Below, in pieces: positions 16,601 to 24,500 of a DNA stretch of 64,000 nucleotides; the first letter of the stretch is position 1; every line of letters starts with the position of its first letter. This DNA comes from CAIKMD01 sp035552195 (GTDB lineage: Bacteria; Pseudomonadota; Alphaproteobacteria; ATCC43930; CGMCC-115725). Below the pieces are notes generated by a model. That model saw only the letters and a program-made list of their open reading frames with translations. It was not told the DNA's origin and did no database searches. The position numbers were made by a program, and so were the translations under genes. The stretch covers positions 62,001 through 126,000 of the forward strand of contig DASZLU010000123.1 in assembly GCA_035552195.1 (NCBI GenBank). The letters are read 5' to 3'.

Positions 16601-17733
16601 CGCGAGGTTTCGATTGCCTCGCGCGGCCGCATTTCCGTGCCACGCCAGGTGAAGCCGCTGCCGAGCCAGGCATCGACCCACAGCAGCGGCAGGAGGATAT
16701 CGCGCAACACGCAAGCCAGCGCCATGCGCACCGACCAATGCCAGCCCGCCGCGCGCGCGAGTGCCGCTTCGGCGCCCAGCCAAAGCGCGAGAAAAGCGAC
16801 GGCAAGTCCGCTTGTCTCCACGCCGCCGATCCTCGCATGGGCGGCAAACGCCATCGCGGCGATGAATGGGAAGAACGCGCCGGGCAACAACTCGGGCACG
16901 AACATCAGCGGGAAGGTCATGCGCCGCAGCCGGGACCAGCGCGTCTGGCGCGACCAGACTTCGGCCGCGGTACGATTGCCCAGCGGCTGCTCGAAGGGGT
17001 TGTTGACGAGATGGACTTTGAGACCTGCTGCCTTCAACAGCTTGGTCAGCGCCGCGTCCTCGGCGATCTCGGCGCCGAGCGCGCGAATGCCGCCCCCTCG
17101 GTCGATCACGCTTTTGCGCATCAGCATGCTCTTGCCCTGCGCGAACGCGAAGCCAAGTGAATCGGCTGCGTATTCCCAACGCGCCTCATAGGTGTTGAGG
17201 AAGGCGCATTCGAGTTCGGCCCAGAAATTCGTCGGCCGCGAGGCGATCGGCACCGAACAGACGACGCCGGTCGTCGCACGCCAACGCCCCAATAGCCGCT
17301 GGATATAATCGCGCGGCATCAGCACATTGCTGTCCGCCATAATGATCCATTCGTTCTGCGCCGCGTCCCACCCCTTCACCGTGTTGTTGAGCTTCGGGTT
17401 AAGGCTGACGCGGTCGTCGCCGACCAGCAATCGCGCCGGGATCTCGGGATGCGCGTCGATCAAGCGGTGAACGATCGCATTCACCGGATCATCCTCGCGT
17501 GCGACACAGAACAGGATCTCGTAATGGGGATAATCGAGAACGAAGTTCGAGCTGAGCGTCTCGCGGGAAAACGCCTCGATGCCACAGACCGGGCGGATAA
17601 TGGTGATCGCGGGGGCCTCGGCCGGCACCGGCATCGCGCGCCGGCGCATCCGCACGCGTCGCGCCGCCAAAGCGATGCTGAGGACATGCAGAACCAAGGC
17701 GAAGAGGCAAAACACGGCAAGCGCCATGGTCAT
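16597..17733 (-). CDS. GT21/GT2 ceramide-glucosyltransferase-like enzyme (HpnI-like)
   Basis: 378 residues. An N-terminal membrane helix is followed by a GT-A catalytic domain: PAITIIRPVCG, the DDP in AREDDPVN, MADSNVLMP, EIAEDAALTKLL and the QTRWSR version of the (Q/R)xxRW motif. Three C-terminal membrane segments complete the plan. This is the layout of ceramide glucosyltransferases and of the hopanoid-associated HpnI. It transfers a sugar from a nucleotide donor to a membrane lipid on the cytoplasmic face. It overlaps the upstream GT4 gene by 4 bp, so the two likely act in one glycolipid pathway. Confidence 0.85.
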   Translation of the reverse strand: MTMALAVFCLFALVLHVLSIALAARRVRMRRRAMPVPAEAPAITIIRPVCGIEAFSRETLSSNFVLDYPHYEILFCVAREDDPVNAIVHRLIDAHPEIPARLLVGDDRVSLNPKLNNTVKGWDAAQNEWIIMADSNVLMPRDYIQRLLGRWRATTGVVCSVPIASRPTNFWAELECAFLNTYEARWEYAADSLGFAFAQGKSMLMRKSVIDRGGGIRALGAEIAEDAALTKLLKAAGLKVHLVNNPFEQPLGNRTAAEVWSRQTRWSRLRRMTFPLMFVPELLPGAFFPFIAAMAFAAHARIGGVETSGLAVAFLALWLGAEAALARAAGWHWSVRMALACVLRDILLPLLWVDAWLGSGFTWRGTEMRPREAIETSR

Positions 17734-18833
17734 CGGGACAATTCCATCTCTGCTGCAACGATGTGCGTGTTGGCGCGGGTGACGTGATCGAGAAACTGGG
17801 CCGTCGCGTCGGCCCAGGAGAATTTGAGCGCATGGGCGCGGCAGAAGCCGGGATCGATGCTCATCGCCGCTTCGACCGCGTCGGCGAGATTGGCGTTGAG
17901 CGCGCCCGCGCCGCTATCGCCGATTACGTCGAGCGGCCCGGTGACAGGATAGGCCGCGACCGGCAGGCCGCTCGCCATCGCTTCGAGCAGAACAAGACCG
18001 AAGGTCTCCGACGTGCTCGGGAAAACGAACACATCGGCGGCGGCGTAGAACGATGCCAGCGTCTCGTCATCGACATAGCCGGTGTAGCGCGCATCGGGAT
18101 AGTGCGCCTTGAGGCGCTTCAAGCTCGGCCCCGCGCCGACGACATATTTCGTGCCGGGCAGTTTCAGTTTGAGGAAGGCATCGATGTTCTTCTCGGGCGC
18201 GACACGCCCAGCATAGAGATAGATCGGCCGCTTGTCGCCGAGGAAGGCTTTGGTGCGCGGCCGGAACAGTTGGCCGTCGACGCCGCGCGACCAGTAAGCA
18301 AGATTCTCGAAACGCCGCTTGGTCAGCCGCTCGATCATCGTGTCGGTCGGCACCATGACCGCGCCCGACGGGCGATGGAATTTTCGCAGAAAGGCGTAGC
18401 CGAGACCGAGCGTACCGTGGATACGCTCTTCGATATATTCCGGAAAGGCCGTGTGATAGGCCGAGGTGAAAGGAATGCCCTCGCGCAAGCAGAAACGCCG
18501 CGCCGCCGACCCGAGCGGACCTTCTGTGACGATATGCACCGCATCGGCCGCGGCCGCGCTCAAGCGACGCGCGACTTCGCGACCGGGAAAGAGTGCCAGC
18601 GGAATCTCGGGATAGGTCGGGCACGGCATGCAGCGGAAGCCGTCGGGCGAGATGACTTCGACACGATGGCCATAACGCTCAAGCAACCGGATTGTCTCTT
18701 GCAGCGTGCGCACGACGCCGTTGACCTGCGGCGGCCACGCATCGGTGACGAGAACAAGCTTCACGACGTGACCATCCGCACCCGTCCGCAGCGAGGATGA
18801 CGATGACAGATCTGTTGCACACAGCCGATCCAT
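17730..18833 (-). CDS. GT4-family glycosyltransferase
   Basis: Up to 367 residues; the first 22 are Ser-rich and poorly conserved in character, so a GTG near 18767 just before KLVLVTDAWPPQVNGVVRTL is a credible alternative start. The GT-B fold signatures are clear: VNGVVRTLQET in the N-domain, YAGRVAPEKNIDAFL, and the E-x7-E-like FPSTSETFGLVLLEAMASGLPV in the C-domain. Relatives glycosylate diacylglycerol or other lipids. Coupled by ATGA overlap to the GT21-like gene and divergent from a flippase-like gene at 18948. Confidence 0.88.
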   Translation of the reverse strand: MDRLCATDLSSSSSLRTGADGHVVKLVLVTDAWPPQVNGVVRTLQETIRLLERYGHRVEVISPDGFRCMPCPTYPEIPLALFPGREVARRLSAAAADAVHIVTEGPLGSAARRFCLREGIPFTSAYHTAFPEYIEERIHGTLGLGYAFLRKFHRPSGAVMVPTDTMIERLTKRRFENLAYWSRGVDGQLFRPRTKAFLGDKRPIYLYAGRVAPEKNIDAFLKLKLPGTKYVVGAGPSLKRLKAHYPDARYTGYVDDETLASFYAAADVFVFPSTSETFGLVLLEAMASGLPVAAYPVTGPLDVIGDSGAGALNANLADAVEAAMSIDPGFCRAHALKFSWADATAQFLDHVTRANTHIVAAEMELSR

Positions 18834-18947
18834 CGCTTCACGGTTGACAACGAGATGATCTTCAATGTCCTCTCAACACCTAGTGTTGCAGATGCGCGAA
18901 ACCATCATATCCTTGTGACATTGATAACGCGGCTCAATGACAGATTG

Positions 18948-19937
18948 ATGGCGAAGCGTCACGACGAATCCGAGTCGCCACGGCGCGCCGTCGCCGGCAT
19001 TCTCATCCGCATCGGTGCGGGCTTCATGCTGCTGGCGCTGCTCTATTACTGGCGCGTCATCGATCTCGGCGCGTTGAACATCCTTGTCGCACGCCCCGAT
19101 GTACTGGCGCTCGCCCTTGCAGCCTCCCTCGCCAATATCCCGCTCGAAGCGCTGCGTTGGAATGTGTTGTTGCGGGCGCAGGGCGTCGATCTGCGGCTAT
19201 GGCGCACGACGCGTGTGCTGGCGACCAGTGTCTTCTTCGCCAATTTCCTACCGGGCGCCGCGGGCGGCGATCTCGTGCGCGGCATCTATGTCTACAACGC
19301 CGCGCCGGGCAAGCGCGCCGCGGCGATGCTGTCGATTCTGATCGACCGGTTGATCGGCCTTGTCGCTTTCGTGCTGCTCGGACTCGCCGCGACGCTGACG
19401 CGGCCGATCGATAAAGGCCCGCTCGAATTCTCGGTGCTCGCGCTCTCGGCGCTCTTCATCGCGTTGCTGGTGCTGCTGTTCTTCTACGGCCACGTGATCG
19501 CGCAGGGCCTGCAACGCCTGCTCCACGGCCGCAGCGCACGGCTGGCGCAGATCGTCGACGATACCGGGGCGGCATTGCGGCAGTACGCACGCGACTGGCG
19601 CAGCATCGGGCTTGCCTTGCTGATTTCGGTCGTAATTGTCGGCTGTGCCGTCGGGCCAATCGTGCTAATCGCCGAGGCGATGTCTTTCGCCGGACCTAAT
19701 TTTGCGAGTCCCACCGCTGTCGATTACAGCATCGCTGGGCTTTACGCGCTGATCGCCAATTCCCTACCGGTTACGCCAGGCGGGCTCGGTATCGGCGAAG
19801 GCGCATTTGCCTCGGCCGTCCTGATGCTGGCGCCGCAAGCCGCCCGAGCCGCCTACGGCTCGGTTTTCCTGGCGTTTCGCTGCGTTTTCATCCTATCGAC
19901 CCTGCCCGGCCTGGCCGCCTATCTGACAGAGCTTTAA
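18948..19937 (+). CDS. Flippase-like integral membrane protein (LPG synthase transmembrane / UPF0104 family)
   Basis: 329 residues from ATG 18948; the frame is open to ATG 18855, but the added 31 residues look unstructured. About eight membrane helices are visible. Family features include the early IPLEALRWNVLLRAQG, FFANFLPGAAGGDLVRGIYV, DRLIGLVAFVLLG and the late NSLPVTPGGLGIGEGAFA. The family includes the lipid-flipping half of MprF and AglD-like proteins. Divergent from two lipid glycosyltransferases, it could move their glycolipid product across the inner membrane (inference). Confidence 0.82.
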   Translation: MAKRHDESESPRRAVAGILIRIGAGFMLLALLYYWRVIDLGALNILVARPDVLALALAASLANIPLEALRWNVLLRAQGVDLRLWRTTRVLATSVFFANFLPGAAGGDLVRGIYVYNAAPGKRAAAMLSILIDRLIGLVAFVLLGLAATLTRPIDKGPLEFSVLALSALFIALLVLLFFYGHVIAQGLQRLLHGRSARLAQIVDDTGAALRQYARDWRSIGLALLISVVIVGCAVGPIVLIAEAMSFAGPNFASPTAVDYSIAGLYALIANSLPVTPGGLGIGEGAFASAVLMLAPQAARAAYGSVFLAFRCVFILSTLPGLAAYLTEL

Positions 19938-19972
19938 CCGCACGCTAACCATAAATCGGCTAGGATTTGCCG

Positions 19973-20530
19973 ATGTCCGTTACCGCCCTCCGTCCCGCAA
20001 CGAGCTATTCCTCCATCACGGTCGCCGCCCCCGGCGAGGCCGATGTGCCGGCGCTCATTGCGCTGATCAACACGCTCGCGGCGGAGCGCAATCAGCTTTT
20101 CATTCAGCCCGTCGACCCGATCAGCGGCCGGAAGCTGGTCTCCGTGCATCTTGCCGCGATCGCGGCCAGCGGCAACGAAGTCGTACTGGTGGCACGCGAT
20201 CGCGACCAACTCGTTGGGCTCATCACCGGCATGCGCGGCGATCATCCGGCGCGGCGTGGTGTCGTCGAAATCGGCATCGGCGTACGCGCCAGCCATCGCA
20301 GCCAGGGTGTCGGCTTTGCCCTGATGATGGCGCTCGAGCGCTGGGCGCGCGAAGCCGGCTGTCATCGTCTGTCGCTGCGCGTCGTTACCCGCAACACACC
20401 GGCAATCGCGCTTTATCGCAAAGCCGGGTTCGCGGTCGAAGGCATGCTCGAGGCAACGGCCATCCTCGATGGGCTGCGCATCGACGAGCTGCAAATGGGC
20501 AAGACGCTAGGCCCGACCGCGCCCCGTTAA
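19973..20530 (+). CDS. GNAT-family N-acetyltransferase
   Basis: 185 residues from ATG 19973 behind TAGGA. The acetyl-CoA-binding motif A is GIGVRASHRSQGVGFALMMALERWA (pyrophosphate loop RSQGVG), followed by HRLSLRVVTRNTPAIALYRKAGF typical of the RimI/RimJ-like branch. It would acetylate an amino group; the acceptor is unknown. Starts 35 bp after the flippase-like gene on the same strand. Confidence 0.88.
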   Translation: MSVTALRPATSYSSITVAAPGEADVPALIALINTLAAERNQLFIQPVDPISGRKLVSVHLAAIAASGNEVVLVARDRDQLVGLITGMRGDHPARRGVVEIGIGVRASHRSQGVGFALMMALERWAREAGCHRLSLRVVTRNTPAIALYRKAGFAVEGMLEATAILDGLRIDELQMGKTLGPTAPR

Positions 20531-20650
20531 GCGCCCCGATCAAAATCCTGGGCTGAAAATTCTGCCGGGCTCGGAAAAATCGATACGGCAAGTTTTGCCG
20601 CGCAATCGTTTTTGCATGCCGAAATCCTTGGTATATCGCTATTCACCATG

Positions 20651-20665
20651 TGGCACGTGGCTTGC
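20651..20665 (+). promoter_or_regulatory. Sigma-54-type -24/-12 promoter
   Basis: TGGCACG-N4-TTGC matches the RpoN consensus at all core bases, with GG and GC ten bases apart. It points toward the 55-residue lipoprotein gene starting at 20792, about 115 bp downstream of the expected start site. The surrounding 20531-20791 is otherwise gene-free. Confidence 0.6.
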
Positions 20666-20791
20666 GATCTTCGTCGCGTAGAGATTTTTCGGTCCTTTAG
20701 AGTCTCACGTCGCCACGCGCGCAGGTAGAATTCCTCGCGCTGGTCGCGCTTCTCCCCTCCTCTTCAATCCCCTTATGCTAAGCTTGCGCGC

Positions 20792-20959
20792 ATGATCGCC
20801 GCCGCACAGCGCCTTGCTCGACTCACCTGCTTACCTTTGCTGGCGCTCGCATTGCTGCTGTCGCTTACTGGCTGCGAAACGCCGCATGGCTCGGCCGTAG
20901 GCGGCACGAGCGGTGACAGCGGCGGTGCCGGACGTATCTCGCTCGGCTGGCCGTTCTGA
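20792..20959 (+). CDS. Small lipoprotein, 55 residues
   Basis: ATG ATC GCC at 20792 to TGA at 20957-20959. The product has Arg residues at positions 7 and 10, a Leu/Ala-rich hydrophobic core, and a lipobox LTGC at about residues 25-28. The mature part is only about 28 residues, Gly/Ser-rich, ending LGWPF. The lipobox and the position behind a sigma-54-like promoter support it as a real gene. No function can be assigned. It converges with the VOC gene. Confidence 0.6.
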   Translation: MIAAAQRLARLTCLPLLALALLLSLTGCETPHGSAVGGTSGDSGGAGRISLGWPF

Positions 20960-20980
20960 ACGAAGGCGACAACGCGCCGC

Positions 20981-21382
20981 TTAGTACTTAATCCCCAACC
21001 AGGTATGCGCAGGCTCTGAAATATCGAAGATGATGCCGTGCGGGTCGGCGTATTTGGTCTCGAGCGCCTGACCGGCGGTCGCCTTGGCGTGGAACTCGCC
21101 ACCATTCGCTTTGATGCGCTCGTCCATCGCCGCATATTCCGTCGGATCTTCGATGACGAAGCCGATATGGTCGACGCCGACGACGGCCGTGCCCTGCTGC
21201 TTATCGGCATAGCGATCCGCCGAGTACGGCAACAGCGTCACATTCATCACGCCGTCCGAGAGGCTGATCGAGCGCGGGCCTTCGCTGTTCTTCGTGAAGC
21301 CGAACACCCTCTCGAAGAATTCCGCTTCGCGTTTGATGTCGGGCACGGTGAGCGCGATGTGCCTGAGTTTCGCTATCGCCAT
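20981..21382 (-). CDS. VOC-family (glyoxalase/extradiol fold) protein
   Basis: 133 residues. It opens AKLRHIALTVPDIKREAEFFERVFGF, the usual first beta-alpha-beta unit with metal ligand His, and contains VGVDHIGFVIEDP as the second unit and DPHGIIFDIS near the end, giving a candidate His/Glu metal site. GGAGGAACGAG precedes the ATG. VOC proteins include glyoxalases, isomerases and ring-cleavage enzymes; which of these cannot be decided. Downstream of two GST genes on the same strand, it may belong to a glutathione-dependent detoxification group. Confidence 0.85.
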   Translation of the reverse strand: MAIAKLRHIALTVPDIKREAEFFERVFGFTKNSEGPRSISLSDGVMNVTLLPYSADRYADKQQGTAVVGVDHIGFVIEDPTEYAAMDERIKANGGEFHAKATAGQALETKYADPHGIIFDISEPAHTWLGIKY

Positions 21383-21399
21383 CTCGTTCCTCCGAATGA

Positions 21400-21428
21400 A
21401 GAAGGCCGCTTTTTCGGCGGCCTTCTTG
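21400..21428 (-). terminator. Intercistronic hairpin after a GST gene
   Basis: AAGAAGGCCGC (21400-21410) pairs perfectly with 21418-21428 around a 7-base loop. It lies 4 bp past the GST stop and just before the ribosome site of the VOC gene. On the minus strand the T-run is weak (CTTCTTCATTC), so it may attenuate transcription or protect mRNA rather than fully terminate. Confidence 0.55.
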
Positions 21429-21431
21429 CTG

Positions 21432-22124
21432 TTATTCCGCCGCGGCTTTCGCGGTGTCGACGAATTGCGAGAGCCAGGATTTCCGGCGCTTCAGCCCTTC
21501 GCGATACATGCCCTCGAATTCCGCCTCGGGGAAGGAATGCACCGTCGGCCGCGCCAGCAGCGCCTTGGCCCAGGCCTGGACGCGCGGGAATTTCTCGATC
21601 GCGCCGACCTTGCGAACGCGGTCGAGATAATAGTAGCGTTGCAGGAAAGGCGCGTAGCTCGCATCGACGAGCGAGAATTTCTCGCCGTTGAAGAACGGGC
21701 CGCTGCCTTGCGTCGCGAGCGCCTTCTCCAGCCGCTCGAACGCCACGAACCCTTTCTCGAGCGCCTTGTTGTAGCCCTCTTCGGTCGGCGCATAGCCGGC
21801 GCCGGTCACACTCTCGGCGAAAGTCGGGACGTAATCGGTCCAGGCACGGTTGATCGCGCGCTGAATCGGGTCCTCAGGATGAAGCCGCGGTTGGATGGTC
21901 TCGTCGAGATATTCGGCGATCGCATTCGACTCAAAGAGCGAGATCTTGTCGTCGAGGCGCAGCACCGGCACTTTCTTGTGCGGCGAGATGGCGAGGAACC
22001 AATCCGGCCGATTATCGGGATCGATATGGCGGAATTCGTACTCGATCTTCTTCTCGCGCAGCACAATCGCCGCGCGTTGAACCCAGGGGCAGGTCTTGAA
22101 GCTGACCAGCATGTATTTCGTCAT
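21432..22124 (-). CDS. Glutathione S-transferase-like protein
   Basis: 230 residues from ATG 22124 with GGGAGGG upstream; the longer frame to 22313 lacks a ribosome site. The thioredoxin-like N-domain has SFKTCPWVQRAAIVLREKKIEYE, with Cys in the catalytic position as in omega/beta-type GSTs and dehydroascorbate-reductase-like proteins. HKKVPVLRLDD (cis-Pro) and LFESNAIAEYLDE (glutathione-binding ES motif) follow. The C-domain is all helical. It would conjugate or reduce substrates with glutathione. Confidence 0.87.
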   Translation of the reverse strand: MTKYMLVSFKTCPWVQRAAIVLREKKIEYEFRHIDPDNRPDWFLAISPHKKVPVLRLDDKISLFESNAIAEYLDETIQPRLHPEDPIQRAINRAWTDYVPTFAESVTGAGYAPTEEGYNKALEKGFVAFERLEKALATQGSGPFFNGEKFSLVDASYAPFLQRYYYLDRVRKVGAIEKFPRVQAWAKALLARPTVHSFPEAEFEGMYREGLKRRKSWLSQFVDTAKAAAE

Positions 22125-22192
22125 GGGAACATCCCTCCCGTCAGATGGTCTGGTGAATGATGCCACGCTCGGCGTAAGCACGCAAATAGGCC

Positions 22193-22807
22193 CTATTTGA
22201 TCATTCCTTCCGCCTTCATCGCCTCGATCACGTGCGGCCGGTGGCGCACGCGCTCCTGGAACGCGAGGACGTTGGGATAGGGCGTGAGATCGACTTTCAC
22301 GATCCGCGCCCAATTGGTGACAGTGAAGAGATAGCCGTCGGCAACAGTGAATTGCTCGCCCATGAGATAGGGTTTTCCGGCGAGCTTCTCATTCACATAG
22401 GTGTAGCGCGCCGCCAGTGCCGCGTGGACGAGTTGCTTGTACTCAGCGGGGGCGTTCGGATCGAACAGCGGCGTATAGCTTTTGTGCAGCTCCGAAGTGA
22501 TGAAGTTGAGCCATTCCATCAGATGGTAGCGCGGCATCGTACCGGCGATCGGAGCGAGGCCCGAGCCTGGATTCTGATCGGCGATCCATTGCACGATCGC
22601 CGGACCTTCGGTCAGAACGTCGCCGTTGTCGAGAACCAGCGTCGGGACATAGCCCTTAGGGTTGTCTTTGCGGATATCGCCGCCCGAAGCCGTCTGCTTG
22701 GTCTTGAGATCGGTCTTCTCAAGCGTGAAATCGAGCCCCGCCTCGCGCAGCGCGATATGTGGCGAGAGCGAGCAGGCGCCGATCGAGTAATAAAGCTTCA
22801 GAGTCAT
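22193..22807 (-). CDS. Glutathione S-transferase (beta-class-like)
   Basis: 204 residues opening MTLKLYYSIGACSLSPHIALREAGLDF, the signature of bacterial beta-class GSTs with C10-like cysteine in ACSLSPH. GYVPTLVLDNGDVLTEGPAIVQWIAD holds the cis-Pro and the glutathione-binding acidic-Ser pair (here EGPAI). The gene lies between the Pht5-like gene (17 bp) and the other GST on the same strand, so the three may be cotranscribed. Confidence 0.9.
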   Translation of the reverse strand: MTLKLYYSIGACSLSPHIALREAGLDFTLEKTDLKTKQTASGGDIRKDNPKGYVPTLVLDNGDVLTEGPAIVQWIADQNPGSGLAPIAGTMPRYHLMEWLNFITSELHKSYTPLFDPNAPAEYKQLVHAALAARYTYVNEKLAGKPYLMGEQFTVADGYLFTVTNWARIVKVDLTPYPNVLAFQERVRHRPHVIEAMKAEGMIK

Positions 22808-22823
22808 ACCGGCTTCGCTCCGA

Positions 22824-23717
22824 TCAGGGCTTCAGATCGCGTGTCGTGTCGTCGAAGAGCTCGTCGACGGTGAATGGCCGCGGGATGAGCTTTTGCTTGT
22901 AGGAATAATCGATGATGCGTTCGAGCGATTGGCGGCATGCATCGATGCCGAAGCGGATGCCCGCCGCCATCTCTGTCCCCGGTTGCACGCCTTGCTTGGC
23001 GCTTTCGACCATCATGCGAAAAATCTCGCGCACGACATCCGGCTGCTCTTTCGAGATCGATTGCCGCACGACGTACATGTGATTGATCGGCACGCCGCCG
23101 TTCTTGTCGGCATAGCGCTTGTTGGCGGCTTCGTGATCGGCGACGAGGTATTTGAGCCGCGGGTCGGGGATCGTGTCGCCGACGATCGCGGCGACGGTCT
23201 CACCTTCGATCACCATCTTCGGAATGCTCTTGTCGTCGGCGACGCGCACGACCATGCCCGGCGGATCCTGGTATTCGGCGAGATGCGGATCCTCGGTGGT
23301 GACCCAGGTGATGCCGTTGACGTCGACGCCGTAATCTTCCTGCAGGATGCCGCGCACCCAGGCGCCAGTCGTCTGCGTATAGGCGCGCACGCCGACTTTC
23401 TTGCCGGCGATGTCCTTGGGCGTCATCGTCCCACGCTCGCCGTCATAGGCGATGGTCTGCAATTGGCCGCGCGACACCGCGACCGCCGGCATCAGCACAT
23501 AGGGCTTGCCATAGGTCTTGGCCTGGAGGAACGTGACGATGGCGAGCTCGCTGACATCGTATTTCGCCTCGCGTACCACCGCCTTAAAGTGCTGATTCGC
23601 GACCTTCACGTCGACGAAATCGAGATTGACCAGCGACGACGTCACCTTGCCGCTCTTCAGCGGCTGCGTGTTCGGATAATTCCCCGTCATCAAGCTGAGC
23701 CTTGGCGCGTCGGCCAT
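22824..23717 (-). CDS. 4,5-dihydroxyphthalate-decarboxylase-like, binding-protein-fold protein
   Basis: 297 residues. ATG 23717 is chosen over 23720 because GGAGG lies six bases upstream; no signal peptide is present. The plan resembles Pht5-type decarboxylases and related NMT1-like proteins: LMTGNYPNTQPLKSG, EAKYDVSELAIVTFLQAK, MTPKDIAGKKVGVRAYTQTTGAWVRGILQEDYGVD. Pht5 decarboxylates 4,5-dihydroxyphthalate in phthalate catabolism. No phthalate genes are adjacent here; two GST genes follow. It may act on another substrate. Confidence 0.75.
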   Translation of the reverse strand: MADAPRLSLMTGNYPNTQPLKSGKVTSSLVNLDFVDVKVANQHFKAVVREAKYDVSELAIVTFLQAKTYGKPYVLMPAVAVSRGQLQTIAYDGERGTMTPKDIAGKKVGVRAYTQTTGAWVRGILQEDYGVDVNGITWVTTEDPHLAEYQDPPGMVVRVADDKSIPKMVIEGETVAAIVGDTIPDPRLKYLVADHEAANKRYADKNGGVPINHMYVVRQSISKEQPDVVREIFRMMVESAKQGVQPGTEMAAGIRFGIDACRQSLERIIDYSYKQKLIPRPFTVDELFDDTTRDLKP

Positions 23718-23789
23718 CATATCCCTCCGTTTTTGCTGCGGAGGAAAATACAAGCCGGGGCGAGAGAGGGGAAGCTCAGGTCCCGAACA

Positions 23790-24359
23790 CTAGACGAGGG
23801 GAAGCTGAGCTACCGACAGCGTGGGCAGCACCGGACGCGTGCCGGCGTAGCGGCCTTCATGATCGAGCAACCAGCGTTTGCGCGGCAAGCCGCTGCCGAA
23901 ACCGGTTAGCGACCCGTTCGCGCCGATCACGCGATGGCACGGCACGACGATCGGGATCGGATTCGAGCCATTCGCAAGTCCGACCGCGCGAGAGGCCGTC
24001 GGCCGGCCGAGTTTCTCCGCGAGCCCGCCATAGCTCAGCGTCTGCCCGGCCGGGATGCGGCGCAGCCCGGCCCAAACCAGGCGCTGGAACTCGGTGCCGA
24101 TTTTCGCAGTCTCGAGTGCGGCGACGGCATCGAGCTCGCCCTCGAAATAAGCCTGCAACGCGCGCCGCACCCGCGTCGGTTTCGTCGTGTCGCGCAGTTC
24201 GAAACCTTCGGCGCCGTGATAACGCGTTAGCAGCTTCTCGAAGCGCGACCGGTGGTCTTCCCATTCCAAGCCGCGCAGGCGTTGATCCGCGTCGGTCGCG
24301 ATCAACAGTAGGCCAATCGGCGTATCCATGCGGTCGAGAGAGAAAATCGGTTTTGTCAT
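23790..24359 (-). CDS. ogt: Methylated-DNA--protein-cysteine methyltransferase
   Basis: 189 residues. The acceptor cysteine is C141 in IVVPCHRVIG, with the helix-turn-helix (TLSYGGLAEKLGRPTASRAVGLANGSNP) that places the arginine finger and the late GFGSGLPRKRWLLDHEG. It repairs O6-methylguanine by irreversible transfer of the methyl group to itself. AAGGAG precedes ATG 24359. A much longer frame is open upstream, but that part is the antisense of the adjacent alkA gene. Divergent from ada-alkA, forming an alkylation-repair locus. Confidence 0.95.
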   Translation of the reverse strand: MTKPIFSLDRMDTPIGLLLIATDADQRLRGLEWEDHRSRFEKLLTRYHGAEGFELRDTTKPTRVRRALQAYFEGELDAVAALETAKIGTEFQRLVWAGLRRIPAGQTLSYGGLAEKLGRPTASRAVGLANGSNPIPIVVPCHRVIGANGSLTGFGSGLPRKRWLLDHEGRYAGTRPVLPTLSVAQLPLV

Positions 24360-24415
24360 CGCTATCCGCTCCTTCTTTGGAAGCGAGATATGGTCCCGCC
24401 ACCTCCCCGCGGCTG

Positions 24416-24464
24416 GCGGTTTTCGGACATCGACAACCTGGTTTTGACGATGTCCGAAAACCGC
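24416..24464. repeat. Perfect 17-bp inverted repeat between ogt and ada-alkA
   Basis: GCGGTTTTCGGACATCG (24416-24432) is exactly repeated in inverted form at 24448-24464, with a 15-bp spacer. It lies centrally between the divergent starts 24359 and 24501. It could be an operator for both repair genes or a mobile palindrome unit; no second copy is seen in this window. Confidence 0.75.
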
Positions 24465-24500
24465 TAGACTCGGACCCCTCCTCGCCCCACCTATAGGGGC

